DNA of 64,000 nt from Taylorella asinigenitalis ATCC 700933 (GCF_000687755.1 NZ_JHXN01000005.1:34121-98120), one strand, 5' to 3'; shown: positions 27,206-37,087, counted from the first letter of the stretch. Notes: generated by a model not told the origin, from the sequence alone. Translations and numbers: made by a program.

Positions 27206-27231
27206 AAAAGGGACCTTAAGAGGCCCCTTTT
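27206..27231. terminator. bidirectional intrinsic terminator
   Basis: AAAAGGG (27206-27212) pairs with CCCTTTT (27225-27231), and inner CCT/AGG extend the stem past one A/C mismatch around a TAAG loop. A/T runs on both sides let it serve the plus lipoprotein gene and the minus aspS gene, which converge here. Confidence 0.85.
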
Positions 27232-27245
27232 ATTCATAACAAAGA

Positions 27246-29042
27246 TTACTGAGTCACTACAGGATTTCTTAATTTTATATGCAGTTCCCTTAATTGCTTT
27301 TCATCTACAGGAGAAGGAGCTTGAACAAGTAGGTCTTGTGCTCTTTGAGTTTTAGGGAATGCAATAACATCTCTGATTGATTCTGCTCCAGCCATCAAGG
27401 TTACCAATCTATCAAGTCCAAAAGCCAAACCACCGTGAGGAGGAGCTCCATATTGAAGAGCATCCAACAAGAATCCAAATTTTTCTCTAGCTTCTTCAGG
27501 CCCTATTTTTAGTGCTCTAAAAACTTTACTTTGCACTTCTTCTTTATGGATACGTACAGATCCACCTCCAACTTCCCAGCCATTTAGAACCATATCGTAA
27601 GCTTTTGCATAAGCTTTAGATGGGTCAGATTCAAGCAAATCCTCATGACCATCTTTTGGACTAGTAAATGGATGATGAGCAGCTGTGTAACGGCCTTCTT
27701 CTTCGTCGTATTCAAACATAGGAAAATCAACTACCCATAAAGGCTGCCAACCAGCTTTGAAAAGCCCATGTTGTTTAGCAAAATCGCTAAGACCCAACTT
27801 AACCCTTAATGCCCCCATAGAATCATTTACGATTTTGGCTTTATCCGCACCAAAGAAAATTAAGTCGCCGTCTTGGGCTCCAGTTCTAGTAAGAATCTCA
27901 TTTAAAGTAGAGTCATCAATATTTTTTACTATCGGGGATTGAAGCCCTTCACGACCAGAAGACACAGAGTTTACCTTAATGTAAGCTAAACCTTTAGCTC
28001 CATAAATTCCAACAAATTGAGTGTAATCATCAATCTCTTTGCGGCTTAGAGTAGCACCTCCTGGTACTCTCATAGCAACAACTCTGCCGCCCTCCATATT
28101 GGCTGCTGATTGAAACACCTTAAACTCAACATTCTTCATCAGTTCTGTTAGTTCGGTAAATTCTAGGGAAATACGAAGATCTGGTTTATCAGATCCATAT
28201 CTTCCCATGGCTTCTGACCAACTCATAACTGGAAATGGGTCTGCAAGCTCAATGCCTTTTACCGCTTTAAAAACATGACGCATCATACCTTCAAATATAT
28301 CTCTAATTTCCTGTTCATTAAGGAAAGAAGTTTCGCAGTCTATTTGAGTAAATTCAGGTTGACGGTCCGCGCGTAAGTCTTCATCACGGAAACACTTAGT
28401 GATTTGATAATATCTGTCATATCCTGCAACCATAAGCATTTGCTTAAATAATTGAGGTGATTGTGGCAATGCATAAAACTGCCCATCATGCACTCTAGAA
28501 GGCACTAAATAATCACGTGCACCCTCAGGTGTAGAGCGTGTGAGCATCGGTGTCTCAATATCTATAAATCCAAGTTCATCTAAATATTTTCTAGATTCGA
28601 TAGCCACTCTATAACGAAGCATCATATTATTTTGCATAACAGGACGACGCAAATCTATAATTCTATGAGTTAGACGAATAGTTTCAGATAGATTTTCATC
28701 ATCTAATTGAAAAGGAGGAGTGACAGAAGCATTAAGAATTTCTACTTCATTACACAACACTTCAATTTCACCAGAATAAAGATCTTTATTCACAGTGCCT
28801 TCAGGGCGATTTCTAACTAGACCAGTCACCCTAATACAGTATTCATTACGGATAGTTTCCGCAATTTTAAAAGCCTCTTGATTATCGGGGTCAAAAACGA
28901 TTTGAGCCAAACCCTCACGATCACGCAAGTCTAAGAAAATAACGCCGCCATGATCACGACGACGATGACACCAACCGTATAAAGTTACAGTCTTATTTAA
29001 ATAATCAGTATTTACTTTGCCGACATAGCAAGTACGAGTCAT
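27246..29042 (-). CDS. aspS: aspartyl-tRNA synthetase
   Basis: Class IIb synthetase of bacterial type, 598 residues. OB anticodon-binding domain at 1-110 ([20 protein letters not shown]), motif 2 [18 protein letters not shown], a GAD insertion domain at about 290-410 and motif 3 [15 protein letters not shown]. Whether it is discriminating or also charges tRNA-Asn cannot be decided from the window, as asnS or gatCAB lie elsewhere. It is followed by a terminator and preceded by an antiporter gene 14 bp upstream. Confidence 0.98.
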   Translation of the reverse strand: MTRTCYVGKVNTDYLNKTVTLYGWCHRRRDHGGVIFLDLRDREGLAQIVFDPDNQEAFKIAETIRNEYCIRVTGLVRNRPEGTVNKDLYSGEIEVLCNEVEILNASVTPPFQLDDENLSETIRLTHRIIDLRRPVMQNNMMLRYRVAIESRKYLDELGFIDIETPMLTRSTPEGARDYLVPSRVHDGQFYALPQSPQLFKQMLMVAGYDRYYQITKCFRDEDLRADRQPEFTQIDCETSFLNEQEIRDIFEGMMRHVFKAVKGIELADPFPVMSWSEAMGRYGSDKPDLRISLEFTELTELMKNVEFKVFQSAANMEGGRVVAMRVPGGATLSRKEIDDYTQFVGIYGAKGLAYIKVNSVSSGREGLQSPIVKNIDDSTLNEILTRTGAQDGDLIFFGADKAKIVNDSMGALRVKLGLSDFAKQHGLFKAGWQPLWVVDFPMFEYDEEEGRYTAAHHPFTSPKDGHEDLLESDPSKAYAKAYDMVLNGWEVGGGSVRIHKEEVQSKVFRALKIGPEEAREKFGFLLDALQYGAPPHGGLAFGLDRLVTLMAGAESIRDVIAFPKTQRAQDLLVQAPSPVDEKQLRELHIKLRNPVVTQ

Positions 29043-29056
29043 AAAAAACGCTCCAT

Positions 29057-30349
29057 TTAAAATGGGAGTAAGAACATCCCAGCGGCTATAAGTGTAGGTA
29101 CTAGAGCCGCTAGAAGTAAATATTGAGGAGAGATGGCATTATTAGGGAAATGATGCCTTAATATAGAGAAGCCTGCTGGGTTTGGTGCATTAGCGATAAC
29201 AGTCAAACCACCACCAGTCACAGCACCCGCAACCAACATATATCTCCAAAGGTCAGAAGTGCCATCCACTAGAGAACCTAAGTAAGTTAAGGCTGCATTA
29301 TCTGTTAAAGCAGTCAGGAATGTTGTACCCCAGAACAATTCAGATGGACTCAATGCAGATAACACATCTTGTAACCACCATTTTTGTAAACCACCCAAAA
29401 TAATTAGCCCTGCCAAGAAGAATCCAACCATTAGACCTTCACGAATTAGCAAAGGTCTTTGATAACGACTATAAGCATCACAAAAACCTATAAACAAAAG
29501 CAGCAAACCAATAAAAACAACTATATGGTGAGAGGCTAAAACTACAGCAACTAAGAAAAATACATGAATAATAGTCACAGGAATAGGGATTTCTGGAAGT
29601 GGTTTTTCCTTATCTAAAATTCTGTGTCTATAATGATTTTTGATGCTTGAGGATGAGTTAAGAATGATATCTTTTTTTGCGATGAATGTAATGATACTAG
29701 TATTAATTAAGATAGCAATTACAGCTTTCCATCCGAAATGAGTAAGCATAAAGCTAGTATCCCAACCGAAAGATCCAGCTACCATAAGCACAGGTGGAGC
29801 AGCATATGCCGTAAGAACACCACCTATAGAGATATTTACGAATAAGGTACCAATTACTAAATATTTAAAACGTGTGTTCCCTGTACGAGCAAAAAAACCT
29901 TCTTTAAGCATAAAAGCCGCTAATGTCATAGCAGCTGGCTCAGTAATAAGGGAACCTGAAAGAGGAACTAGACTAAGAGTAATAAAAAAGCTTGCAACTT
30001 CAGTTCTGACAGGAAGATACTCAGCAAGAAATTTAACAATATTTCTAACAAGAACAACGATAGGCCTACTAGCGGCCACTACCATAATAACAAATACAAA
30101 AAGTGGTTCAGTAAAGTTACGAGATTCAAGATAGGCTATGGACTCATGGAATCCATCTGTAACAATCATCAATACAATTAATACTGTCGCCCAAATACCA
30201 AATACAGCTTCTACTTCTGCAAACAAGTGCCAAATTCCAGCGTGTGGTCCACCTTTATGGGCAAGCTTCGCGAAGAAAGGAACCGAAAAAGTATGAATAA
30301 TAGCTATAGCAAATAATATGGTGGCAATTACTTCTATAGTGCTAGCCAA
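29057..30349 (-). CDS. putative Na+/H+ antiporter (PF07399-type)
   Basis: 430-residue integral membrane protein with about 10-12 hydrophobic segments. It matches the putative Na+/H+ antiporter family of alphaproteobacteria and betaproteobacteria: [24 protein letters not shown] (in two parts), [22 protein letters not shown] and [13 protein letters not shown], all with buried acidic or polar residues. The start is TTG at 30349, supported by AGGAG seven bases upstream; no ATG occurs near. It lies 14 bp upstream of aspS and divergent from ubiA. Ion specificity is inferred from the family name only. Confidence 0.82.
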   Translation of the reverse strand: MASTIEVIATILFAIAIIHTFSVPFFAKLAHKGGPHAGIWHLFAEVEAVFGIWATVLIVLMIVTDGFHESIAYLESRNFTEPLFVFVIMVVAASRPIVVLVRNIVKFLAEYLPVRTEVASFFITLSLVPLSGSLITEPAAMTLAAFMLKEGFFARTGNTRFKYLVIGTLFVNISIGGVLTAYAAPPVLMVAGSFGWDTSFMLTHFGWKAVIAILINTSIITFIAKKDIILNSSSSIKNHYRHRILDKEKPLPEIPIPVTIIHVFFLVAVVLASHHIVVFIGLLLLFIGFCDAYSRYQRPLLIREGLMVGFFLAGLIILGGLQKWWLQDVLSALSPSELFWGTTFLTALTDNAALTYLGSLVDGTSDLWRYMLVAGAVTGGGLTVIANAPNPAGFSILRHHFPNNAISPQYLLLAALVPTLIAAGMFLLPF

Positions 30350-30410
30350 AATACACTCCTGTCAAAGAATATGCTTAAAATAAAGTAATTTCTGATTTTA
30401 CCAAAATTAA

Positions 30411-31358
30411 ATGGACGGAACTTCAAATAACAACTTCAAGAATACTGATTTAAGCGATATATTCATTGATGATTGGGTCTCAAAATATTTGCCTAAATCA
30501 TGGGTCCCATATGCAAGATTAGCACGAATCGATAGACCAGCAGGCACTTGGTTCGCTGTGATCACTACTTATATGGCACTTGTTCAAGCTACACATGGCT
30601 TACCAAGTTTAAAAAACACACTTATATTTATAGTAGGCACCTTTTTGCTTAGAAGTGCAGGATGCACAATAAACGATATTTGGGATAGAAATTTTGATAA
30701 ACATGTAGAGCGAACTAGATTTCGCCCTTTGACCTCAGGACAGATTTCCCTAAAGCAAGCTGTATTGTTTTTTATTGCACAAATGCTTATTGCTTGCTTA
30801 TTACTAATATTTTTAAATAAATTCTCTATCCTTTTAGCCTTTGCACTTGTACCTCTTGTAATCATATATCCTCTAGGGAAAAGATTCACTTTTTGGCCTC
30901 AGATTATTTTAGGGATATCATTTAACTGGGGCATGCTTATGGCATGGTCAGAGGTCACAAATTCATTGCCACTAGGGGCGTTCTTAATGTATTTAGGTGT
31001 TGTTTCGTGGCATTTAGCATATGACACATTTTATGCATATTGCGATATTGAGTTTGATGCTAAGTTAGGTCTTAAATCAACAGCTAGATTATTTGGCGAT
31101 AAGGGTAAAATTTGGATTAGCGGATTCTTTATTTTTTCTATCTTTTGTTGGACCTTAGCTGGATACTTGTTGTATATGAATTGGGCATATTTCGTAATTA
31201 TATTTGTAGTTGCAGCTATGCTTTATGGCCAAATTCAAAGATTCAAAATAGACGACGCTTCGGGCAATTTTCAACTATTCAAGGATAATATTTTTGTTAA
31301 TGTATTGTTGCTTTTAGCTATATGTCTTGGGGTGATGGTCGATTTTGCGACAATCTAA
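30411..31358 (+). CDS. ubiA: 4-hydroxybenzoate polyprenyltransferase
   Basis: Membrane prenyltransferase of ubiquinone synthesis. The two Asp-rich Mg-diphosphate motifs are NDIWDRNFD (N88-D96) followed by RTRFRPL, and YCDIEFDAKLGLKSTA. Eight or so hydrophobic helices fill the 315 residues. The N-terminal 30 residues are polar and longer than in E. coli UbiA. The 3' end overlaps the convergent 139-residue membrane protein gene by 41 bp. Confidence 0.95.
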   Translation: MDGTSNNNFKNTDLSDIFIDDWVSKYLPKSWVPYARLARIDRPAGTWFAVITTYMALVQATHGLPSLKNTLIFIVGTFLLRSAGCTINDIWDRNFDKHVERTRFRPLTSGQISLKQAVLFFIAQMLIACLLLIFLNKFSILLAFALVPLVIIYPLGKRFTFWPQIILGISFNWGMLMAWSEVTNSLPLGAFLMYLGVVSWHLAYDTFYAYCDIEFDAKLGLKSTARLFGDKGKIWISGFFIFSIFCWTLAGYLLYMNWAYFVIIFVVAAMLYGQIQRFKIDDASGNFQLFKDNIFVNVLLLLAICLGVMVDFATI

Positions 31359-31737
31359 TCAAAGCTAAATAAAAGAACACTCCCATTACAATTCCTGCTA
31401 GCCACCAAAGACCTGGCAGGAATGCACCCAAATGTACATATGCGGCTATTAGTACGCCCCCAATCGCACTCCAAACCATAAGCTCTTTTTTGCTCACACC
31501 TTTTTCAAGCAAAAAGAAGGATCCTACAGAAACTAAGAAAGCCGGAACGGACATTACAGGAGCGATATAGCCCAGGGTATAAGCTGTAATTCTTATAAAG
31601 TTATTAAAAGAGATATCAAAATTATTTTTAAAAAGGAGAGTTAACGCAAAGACCAAGGTAACCATCACACACAGTAATAAATATAAAAAAATAAAATTTA
31701 AAACGTGTTGGACAGGACCGTGACGGTTAACTCTCAT
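31318..31737 (-). CDS. uncharacterised four-TM membrane protein
   Basis: 139 residues with four hydrophobic helices (about 12-35, 46-75, 85-104 and 107-126) and short polar ends. I do not recognise the family. Its last 41 bp overlap the end of ubiA in antisense, and it starts 6 bp after the stop of the upstream MliC-like lipoprotein gene, so the two are probably co-transcribed. Nothing in it points to a function. Confidence 0.72.
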   Translation of the reverse strand: MRVNRHGPVQHVLNFIFLYLLLCVMVTLVFALTLLFKNNFDISFNNFIRITAYTLGYIAPVMSVPAFLVSVGSFFLLEKGVSKKELMVWSAIGGVLIAAYVHLGAFLPGLWWLAGIVMGVFFYLALIRLSQNRPSPQDI

Positions 31738-31743
31738 GATTTC

Positions 31744-32127
31744 CTACTTGTAAAGTTTAACTTTATTTGAGATTTTACAATCTTTAAGGATTGCTTTGTT
31801 ACCTGACTGAAGAGAAGCTTCCTCGCCCTTAGTAAGCAATTGATAATCGTAATTTGTGCCCATAGCCTCATAAATAGCACCTGATCCACTTGGAACATTT
31901 ACAAGAGGAATAATTTCGTTCATCTCTGTAATAAGAGCATATGATTGCTTATCTGTGTTTACGTAAATCACTTGCATTGTTTTACTATTTTCACATAGAT
32001 AGATATATTTTTGAAGCTCTTCTGTTGGTGTCATTTGAACTTCTTTCATAGTTTTCTCTGTTGTAGCTTGAGATGCACATCCCGCAGTCAAAGCAATTGT
32101 AACTAAAGCAAATTTTAAATTTTTCAT
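31744..32127 (-). CDS. mliC: MliC-type lipoprotein (C-type lysozyme inhibitor)
   Basis: 127-residue lipoprotein with lipobox LTAGC (C17). The mature part has the MliC/PliC fold signatures: YLCENSKTMQVIYVNTD, the first inhibitor motif SGAIY (S82-Y86) and the second KGEEASL (K100-L106), with C45 and C117 placed for a disulfide. In known MliC proteins these two motifs insert into the lysozyme active site. It should protect peptidoglycan from host lysozyme at mucosal surfaces. It precedes a small membrane protein gene and follows a TauE-type permease gene. Confidence 0.85.
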   Translation of the reverse strand: MKNLKFALVTIALTAGCASQATTEKTMKEVQMTPTEELQKYIYLCENSKTMQVIYVNTDKQSYALITEMNEIIPLVNVPSGSGAIYEAMGTNYDYQLLTKGEEASLQSGNKAILKDCKISNKVKLYK

Positions 32128-32145
32128 ATAACTTCCTTATAAAAA

Positions 32146-32973
32146 TCATATAAACCCAAACTCAAGCAACGAGCGCTTAAGCATTAAAAAGGCAAGAAAA
32201 AATAATAAAACAGCAAATACTTTACGTAAAGTATTAACTGGCAATGAATGTGCTAATCGTGCCCCAATAGGAGCAAAAATAACACTCATTGAAATCAATG
32301 CTAGCAAGGCAGGCCAATACACAAAACCAATCAGACCATCCTGCACACCGATTTCACCCATGCCTCCATATATATACCCTATTACATTTGAGACAGCAAT
32401 AGGGAAACCACAGGCTGCAGAAGTACCCACAGCATTACGCATGGGCACACTACACCAAACGAGAAACGGTACTGTCAAAAAGCCGCCACCCGCTCCAACA
32501 ATGCCTGAAACCAAACCAATACCCACACCCACTAAGGCAATAAATATAGTGTTTGGCAATTCTCGCGTAACAGAGTCCTCAGACTTCTTTCTAAACATAT
32601 TGATTGCAGAATAGCTCACAAAAATAGCAAAAACTAAAGCAAGCCATCCAATATCAATCATCTTAAAAATCACACCGCCTGAGAGTAATCCACCTATTAA
32701 AATCCCTGGCACGAATTTAATGAAAATATCCCATCTCACGCCCCCACGCCTATGATGAGCACGCATGCTTGATAAAGACGTAAACATAATCGTAGCCATA
32801 GCTGTTGCAATGGATATGTGCACTACATACTGCTGAGGAAGAAATTCAAAAGTGGTGAACAGAGAAGTTAAAAAGGGGACAAGAACCATGCCCCCACCCA
32901 CTCCTAGGAGTCCCGCCATTAGGCCACCAAAACTCCCTAGAAGAAGTAATATAAAAATTGATAAAACGGACAT
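32146..32973 (-). CDS. TauE/SafE family sulfite/anion exporter
   Basis: Eight-TM permease of the TauE/SafE (DUF81) family. The two repeated family motifs GGLMAGLLGVGGGMVLVPFL and GLVSGIVGAGGGFLTVPFL mark its internal duplication. The start ATG is 32973; an in-frame TTG precedes it. It begins just after the ABC ATPase stop at 32977, so it may be transcribed with the amino acid importer. Members export sulfite or organosulfur anions; the specific substrate here is unknown. Confidence 0.9.
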   Translation of the reverse strand: MSVLSIFILLLLGSFGGLMAGLLGVGGGMVLVPFLTSLFTTFEFLPQQYVVHISIATAMATIMFTSLSSMRAHHRRGGVRWDIFIKFVPGILIGGLLSGGVIFKMIDIGWLALVFAIFVSYSAINMFRKKSEDSVTRELPNTIFIALVGVGIGLVSGIVGAGGGFLTVPFLVWCSVPMRNAVGTSAACGFPIAVSNVIGYIYGGMGEIGVQDGLIGFVYWPALLALISMSVIFAPIGARLAHSLPVNTLRKVFAVLLFFLAFLMLKRSLLEFGFI

Positions 32974-32976
32974 CAA

Positions 32977-33744
32977 TTATTTAAGATTACCCGATAAGAA
33001 TTGTTGAAGACGTGGGCTCTTAGTATTATTAAATACCTCATCTGGTGTACCAGCTTCCTCTACCAAACCCTTATGCAAAAATAGCACTTGTGTGGCAATG
33101 TTTCTGGCAAAGCCCATCTCATGGGTAACCACAATCATAGTACGGCCCTCTTCGGCTAGCTGTTGCATAACCTTAAGCACCTCACCAACCAATTCAGGAT
33201 CTAGGGCCGATGTTGGTTCATCAAACAACATAACTTCAGGCTCCATCGCAAGTGCTCGTGCAATAGCTACGCGCTGCTGCTGACCGCCTGATAATTGAGA
33301 TGGATATTTTTTCTCTACGTCTTCTGGCAAGCCCACCTTTTGTAAATATTTACGAGCTCTTTCTACAGCTTCCGTCTTGCTTAATCCAAGCACATGGACA
33401 GGGGCTTCAGTCACATTATCCAAAACATTCATATGTGCCCAAAGATTAAAGTGTTGGAACACCATCGCAAGTTTAGTTCTAAATCTTTGAAGCTGACCAG
33501 CATCCGTAACACGAGTCTTACCCTTAGAATCTTTTTGCATACCAAGAGATTCACCCATTAGAGTAATTGTTCCAGAGTCAGGGTATTCTAAAAAATTTAT
33601 GCACCTTAAAAATGTACTTTTACCAGAACCTGAAGATCCAATAATAGCTATAACATCTCCTGCCTTAGCTTGGAGCGATACGCCTTTTAATACTTCATTA
33701 TTGCCGTATGATTTATGAATATCTTGTACGTCTAATTTATACAT
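32977..33744 (-). CDS. hisP: polar amino acid ABC transporter ATP-binding protein (HisP-like)
   Basis: ATPase of the PAAT family importer. Walker A GSSGSGKST, Q-loop VFQHFNLWAHMNV, signature LSGGQQQRVAIARAL, Walker B VMLFDEPTSALDP and the H-loop VTHEMGFAR are all intact. 255 residues. It follows the two permeases with a 5-bp gap. With the HisJ-like receptor encoded at 35244-36026 it forms a complete histidine/lysine/arginine/ornithine-type uptake system. Confidence 0.95.
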   Translation of the reverse strand: MYKLDVQDIHKSYGNNEVLKGVSLQAKAGDVIAIIGSSGSGKSTFLRCINFLEYPDSGTITLMGESLGMQKDSKGKTRVTDAGQLQRFRTKLAMVFQHFNLWAHMNVLDNVTEAPVHVLGLSKTEAVERARKYLQKVGLPEDVEKKYPSQLSGGQQQRVAIARALAMEPEVMLFDEPTSALDPELVGEVLKVMQQLAEEGRTMIVVTHEMGFARNIATQVLFLHKGLVEEAGTPDEVFNNTKSPRLQQFLSGNLK

Positions 33745-33749
33745 AATCC

Positions 33750-34481
33750 CTACTCTTTGTCGTATGCCAAAAAGGCTAATGCACGACGTTCAATTAATCT
33801 AAAAATCCACACAATCACAAACGATATAACCATATAGATTAATGCTGCGACTGTATAAGAAGCCATTGTTAAATAAGTATCGTTCATCGCATCACGTGCT
33901 ACCTTCAAAATATCTGGCACAGTAGCAGTAAAGGCAATGGTAGTAGAGTGAAGCATGAGTATGACCTCATTACTATAAGCTGGCAATGCTCTCCTTAACG
34001 CAGATGGCAATATGATTCGCTTATATATTTGTGGTTTAGTCATTCCATAAGCACGACCCGCCTCGATTTCACCACTTGGAGTGGATTTTATATATCCAGC
34101 AAAAATTTCAATCGTGTATGCAAGAGTATTAAGTGTAAAGGCAAGAATTACACAATTAAAACCACTAAAGAAAAAGTCATGCAAGACAGGAGTTTCTTTA
34201 ACAAATTCTAAACTTATAAAGCCACTATATATAAGAAGAAGTTGAATATAAAGTGGAGTGCCCCTAAAAACATATGTGAATACCCAGATAGGCCCACGTA
34301 TCCAAGGGTTTTTGGAAACCCTCATAAGCGAAAGTGGCAATGCCAATATAAATGCCAGGAATATGGATAAAGACAGTGTCCAAAGTGTAATAGCAAGCCC
34401 AGAATATTGGGTGCCATCCCACCAAATTAGTGGTTCCCAATATTCATTTGCTACCGTAAGAATATCTTCAAAAAAGCTCAT
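33750..34481 (-). CDS. hisM: polar amino acid ABC permease (HisM-like)
   Basis: Inner-membrane permease subunit with five to six helices. The EAA loop that contacts the ATPase is visible (IEAGRAYGMTKPQIYKRIILP), and VFTYVFRGTPLYIQLLL is the PAAT permease signature. 243 residues. It overlaps hisQ by one base. Assignment as HisM rather than HisQ follows gene order and length. Confidence 0.93.
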   Translation of the reverse strand: MSFFEDILTVANEYWEPLIWWDGTQYSGLAITLWTLSLSIFLAFILALPLSLMRVSKNPWIRGPIWVFTYVFRGTPLYIQLLLIYSGFISLEFVKETPVLHDFFFSGFNCVILAFTLNTLAYTIEIFAGYIKSTPSGEIEAGRAYGMTKPQIYKRIILPSALRRALPAYSNEVILMLHSTTIAFTATVPDILKVARDAMNDTYLTMASYTVAALIYMVISFVIVWIFRLIERRALAFLAYDKE

Positions 34482-35167
34482 TAGATATCCACCTCTTTAA
34501 TGCCTGCAGAGTATCTGCGTTCGAGCCAATACAAAAATACATTTGATATTGTGGTCAAAAGTAGATAGATAGCACCAGCTATAAAAATAAATAGGAACAT
34601 TTTTTGAGTAGCACGTCCAGCTTCCTGTGTAACTAAAACTAGATCTTGAAGACCCAAAATAGAAACAAGTGCCGTGGCCTTAAGAACAATCAGCCAATTA
34701 TTTCCTACCCCTGGCAATGCATACCGCATCATCTGCGGAAACATAATATGCCACATGGTTCGATGCTGAGATAAACCATAAGCTTTAGCGGCCTCATACT
34801 GACCCTTCGGAACAGCCAAAAAAGCTCCCCTGAAGGTTTCCCCAAAGAAAGCCCCATATACAAAACCAATAGTAAGCACACCAGTCACAAATGGATCAAG
34901 ATTTATCTGATTTACCCCTAGAGCGTCAGTAATAGAATTCAAAAGAATTTGAATGCCAAAGAAAATCAGCAACATCAATACTAGGTCTGGGACACTTCGT
35001 ATTAAGGTCGTATAAATTGTGGCTAAGAATTTAAAAAAACGGTTTCCAAATACTTTTGCTACAGCCGTAGCCATGCCAAGAATAAAAGCAACGACCAAAG
35101 ACGAGAGAGCTAAAACTATAGTAGATATTGTTCCCTGCAGTATTTGCCCTTCATAACCTTCTAACAT
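34481..35167 (-). CDS. hisQ: polar amino acid ABC permease (HisQ-like)
   Basis: Second permease subunit, 228 residues, with the signature LIRSVPDLVLMLLIFFG and EAA loop YEAAKAYGLSQHRTMWHIMFP. It begins 76 bp after the receptor gene, across a terminator-like hairpin that probably lowers permease expression relative to the periplasmic receptor. The C-terminus is closely followed by hisM. Confidence 0.93.
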   Translation of the reverse strand: MLEGYEGQILQGTISTIVLALSSLVVAFILGMATAVAKVFGNRFFKFLATIYTTLIRSVPDLVLMLLIFFGIQILLNSITDALGVNQINLDPFVTGVLTIGFVYGAFFGETFRGAFLAVPKGQYEAAKAYGLSQHRTMWHIMFPQMMRYALPGVGNNWLIVLKATALVSILGLQDLVLVTQEAGRATQKMFLFIFIAGAIYLLLTTISNVFLYWLERRYSAGIKEVDI

Positions 35168-35187
35168 AACGATACTTACGAATAATT

Positions 35188-35222
35188 AAAAAAAGCACCC
35201 ACTTATTATAAAAACAAGTGGG
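35188..35222 (-). terminator. intra-operon attenuating terminator between hisJ and hisQ
   Basis: On the reverse strand CCCACTT and AAGTGGG (arms 35216-35222 and 35198-35204) form a 7-bp stem with an 11-nt loop, then TGC and seven T residues (35188-35194). This is a partial intrinsic terminator between the receptor and permease genes, the usual way to make binding protein exceed the membrane complex. Confidence 0.75.
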
Positions 35223-35243
35223 CACTTCATTTTAATGAAGAGC

Positions 35244-36026
35244 TTATTTTTTATCTAGAAGATCAAGCTCGCCTTCTTTGAAATATTTTTTAGCAATTTC
35301 AGCGATCTTACCTTCAGCACGCAATTCAGCAATAGCTTTATCTAGTGCTTCTTTAAGATCTTTATCGCCTTTACGTAAGCCGATACTAATGCGGTTATTT
35401 AGAAGTTCATGCTCAAGAGGCTGACCTACAAATTCGAAATCAGCACCTTCTGGTGTGGCAATGAATGCGCTATTAGCGTTTGGTTTTTCTACGATAGCTG
35501 CATCAATACGTCCAGCTTTTAAGTCGATGAAAGTTTGAGGTTGCTCTTTGTAAGATACGACCTTAACGTCTTTTTTAGATATAACACGGCGAGCATAAGC
35601 TTCTTGTGCGGATCCTTGAAGTGCACCTAAACGCTTACCTTTCAAATCATCCTCAGTTACGATACCAGAACCTTTTTTAGCGATAAGCTGAGTTGGAATC
35701 GCATATACATCATCTGTAAAATCGATAACTTTTTCGCGTGCTTCATTATGTGTGATTGAAGCGTGGATAATATCAAATTTACGAGCTTGCAAACCAGGAA
35801 TTAATGCATCAAAAGGTTGTTCTACCCAAGTACATTTTGCTTTCAGTTTTTCGCAAATTGCATTTCCGACTTCGATGTCAAAACCAATTAACTCACCCTT
35901 TTCGTTTTTATACTCAAAAGGAACGTATCCAGATTCGGTACCAATTCGGAGTTCTGTAAAGTCTTTGGCTTGAGCTACTGAGGCAAGCCCTAACACCAAT
36001 CCTGCAGTTAATAAAAGTGAACGCAT
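35244..36026 (-). CDS. hisJ: periplasmic basic amino acid binding protein (HisJ/ArgT-like)
   Basis: Solute receptor of the importer, family SBP_bac_3. A signal peptide (MRSLLLTAGLVLGLASVAQA) precedes LRIGTESGYVPFEYKNEKGE, GFDIEVGNAICEKLKAKC with the two Cys of the HisJ/ArgT loop, and the ligand block RKFDIIHASITHNEAREKVIDF. 260 residues. GTAGGAGACTCACT gives a strong ribosome binding site. It is divergent from the LysO-like exporter, so uptake and efflux of similar amino acids may share a control region. Confidence 0.94.
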   Translation of the reverse strand: MRSLLLTAGLVLGLASVAQAKDFTELRIGTESGYVPFEYKNEKGELIGFDIEVGNAICEKLKAKCTWVEQPFDALIPGLQARKFDIIHASITHNEAREKVIDFTDDVYAIPTQLIAKKGSGIVTEDDLKGKRLGALQGSAQEAYARRVISKKDVKVVSYKEQPQTFIDLKAGRIDAAIVEKPNANSAFIATPEGADFEFVGQPLEHELLNNRISIGLRKGDKDLKEALDKAIAELRAEGKIAEIAKKYFKEGELDLLDKK

Positions 36027-36104
36027 AGTGAGTCTCCTACAAAAAACTTTTACTTTAGTTCGAATATTATTTAATAAAAAAAGTACAATTACTAGTTATT
36101 TTTA

Positions 36105-36121
36105 TTAGGTAAAATACCTAA
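36105..36121. promoter_or_regulatory. dyad in the hisJ/lysO divergent region (candidate operator)
   Basis: TTAGGT (36105-36110), 5-bp spacer AAAAT, ACCTAA (36116-36121) is a perfect dyad 14 bp before the lysO ATG. It encloses TAAAAT, a possible -10. In a 108-bp region between an amino acid importer and exporter it is a plausible binding site for a shared regulator, but the regulator is unknown. Confidence 0.4.
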
Positions 36122-36134
36122 AATCAAGCAATTT

Positions 36135-37049
36135 ATGATTAACCTAATTCAAACTATTTCCCCTCTATTTTTAGCTATAGCATTAGGAATATTTGTAGGG
36201 CGCACTGTACCTAGCAAATACACAAAATCAGCTGTCTTAAAACTAGGTATATTAGTGTGGATTTTGCTTTTTACGATAGGGTGGGAATTCGGTTTAGTTT
36301 ATGAAAGATTATCAAACCCTAGAGACATACTGATCACAGCTTTTTTACTAGCACTTTCTATAACGGTGTGCATTGCCATCGTAATGGCTATCATTTATAA
36401 ACAAAAGCCATCGCAAAGCAAGGATAATCGGGAAGATATTAAGCTTTCGCATATTATTTTAGAAGTGCTACTTGCTCTAGCTTCTGTAGCTGCAGGTCTT
36501 GTTATATCTATAGCTTTAGTTGCTAATGATATTCCAGCTCAATGGATGCCTCAGCCCATGGTATTTCTTTATATTATGCTTTTCCTAATAGGAATCGATA
36601 TAACTTTTTCTCCTCTAAAAATCAGACAACTTAAACCTCGCATTCTTTGGATGCCTATTACCATAACAGCCATAGGACTAATGGGAGGACTCCTAACAGC
36701 ACTATTATTAGGGCTATCGTGGAAAGATGGATTGTTATATGCCTCAGGGTTTGGATGGTTTTCGTTGTCAGGTACTATGGTTGCAGGACAGATTGGACAA
36801 ATTTACGGTGCAACCATGCTTCTTACGGATTTGTTTCGTGAAATACTAAGTATTTTTTTCATTTTCTTTATAGGTCATCGATATCCTGATTCAGCTATAG
36901 CAACAGCAGGCGGGACAGCCATGGACACTACATTGCCAATTATAAGAAAGACCTGTGGTCTTAACTATACTTTGCAAGGCCTATATATCGGAATAGCATT
37001 TACTCTAATTACCCCGTTCTTACTTACTGCAATACTAAGTTTGTATTAA
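36135..37049 (+). CDS. lysO: LysO-family lysine/basic amino acid exporter
   Basis: 304-residue permease with about eight helices, matching the DUF340/LysO (YbjE) family. The two family blocks are ASGFGWFSLSGTMV and GGTAMDTTLPIIRKTCG; E. coli LysO exports lysine and toxic analogues. Acidic residues in the conserved blocks (for example D in FREILS context and MDTT) are consistent with that. It is divergently arranged to a His/Lys/Arg-type importer, supporting a role in balancing basic amino acid pools. No other gene is co-transcribed obviously; glsB is 97 bp downstream. Confidence 0.88.
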   Translation: MINLIQTISPLFLAIALGIFVGRTVPSKYTKSAVLKLGILVWILLFTIGWEFGLVYERLSNPRDILITAFLLALSITVCIAIVMAIIYKQKPSQSKDNREDIKLSHIILEVLLALASVAAGLVISIALVANDIPAQWMPQPMVFLYIMLFLIGIDITFSPLKIRQLKPRILWMPITITAIGLMGGLLTALLLGLSWKDGLLYASGFGWFSLSGTMVAGQIGQIYGATMLLTDLFREILSIFFIFFIGHRYPDSAIATAGGTAMDTTLPIIRKTCGLNYTLQGLYIGIAFTLITPFLLTAILSLY

Positions 37050-37087
37050 AAATTTACTTTTGATTGCTAAATGTTAAAATTACCTGA

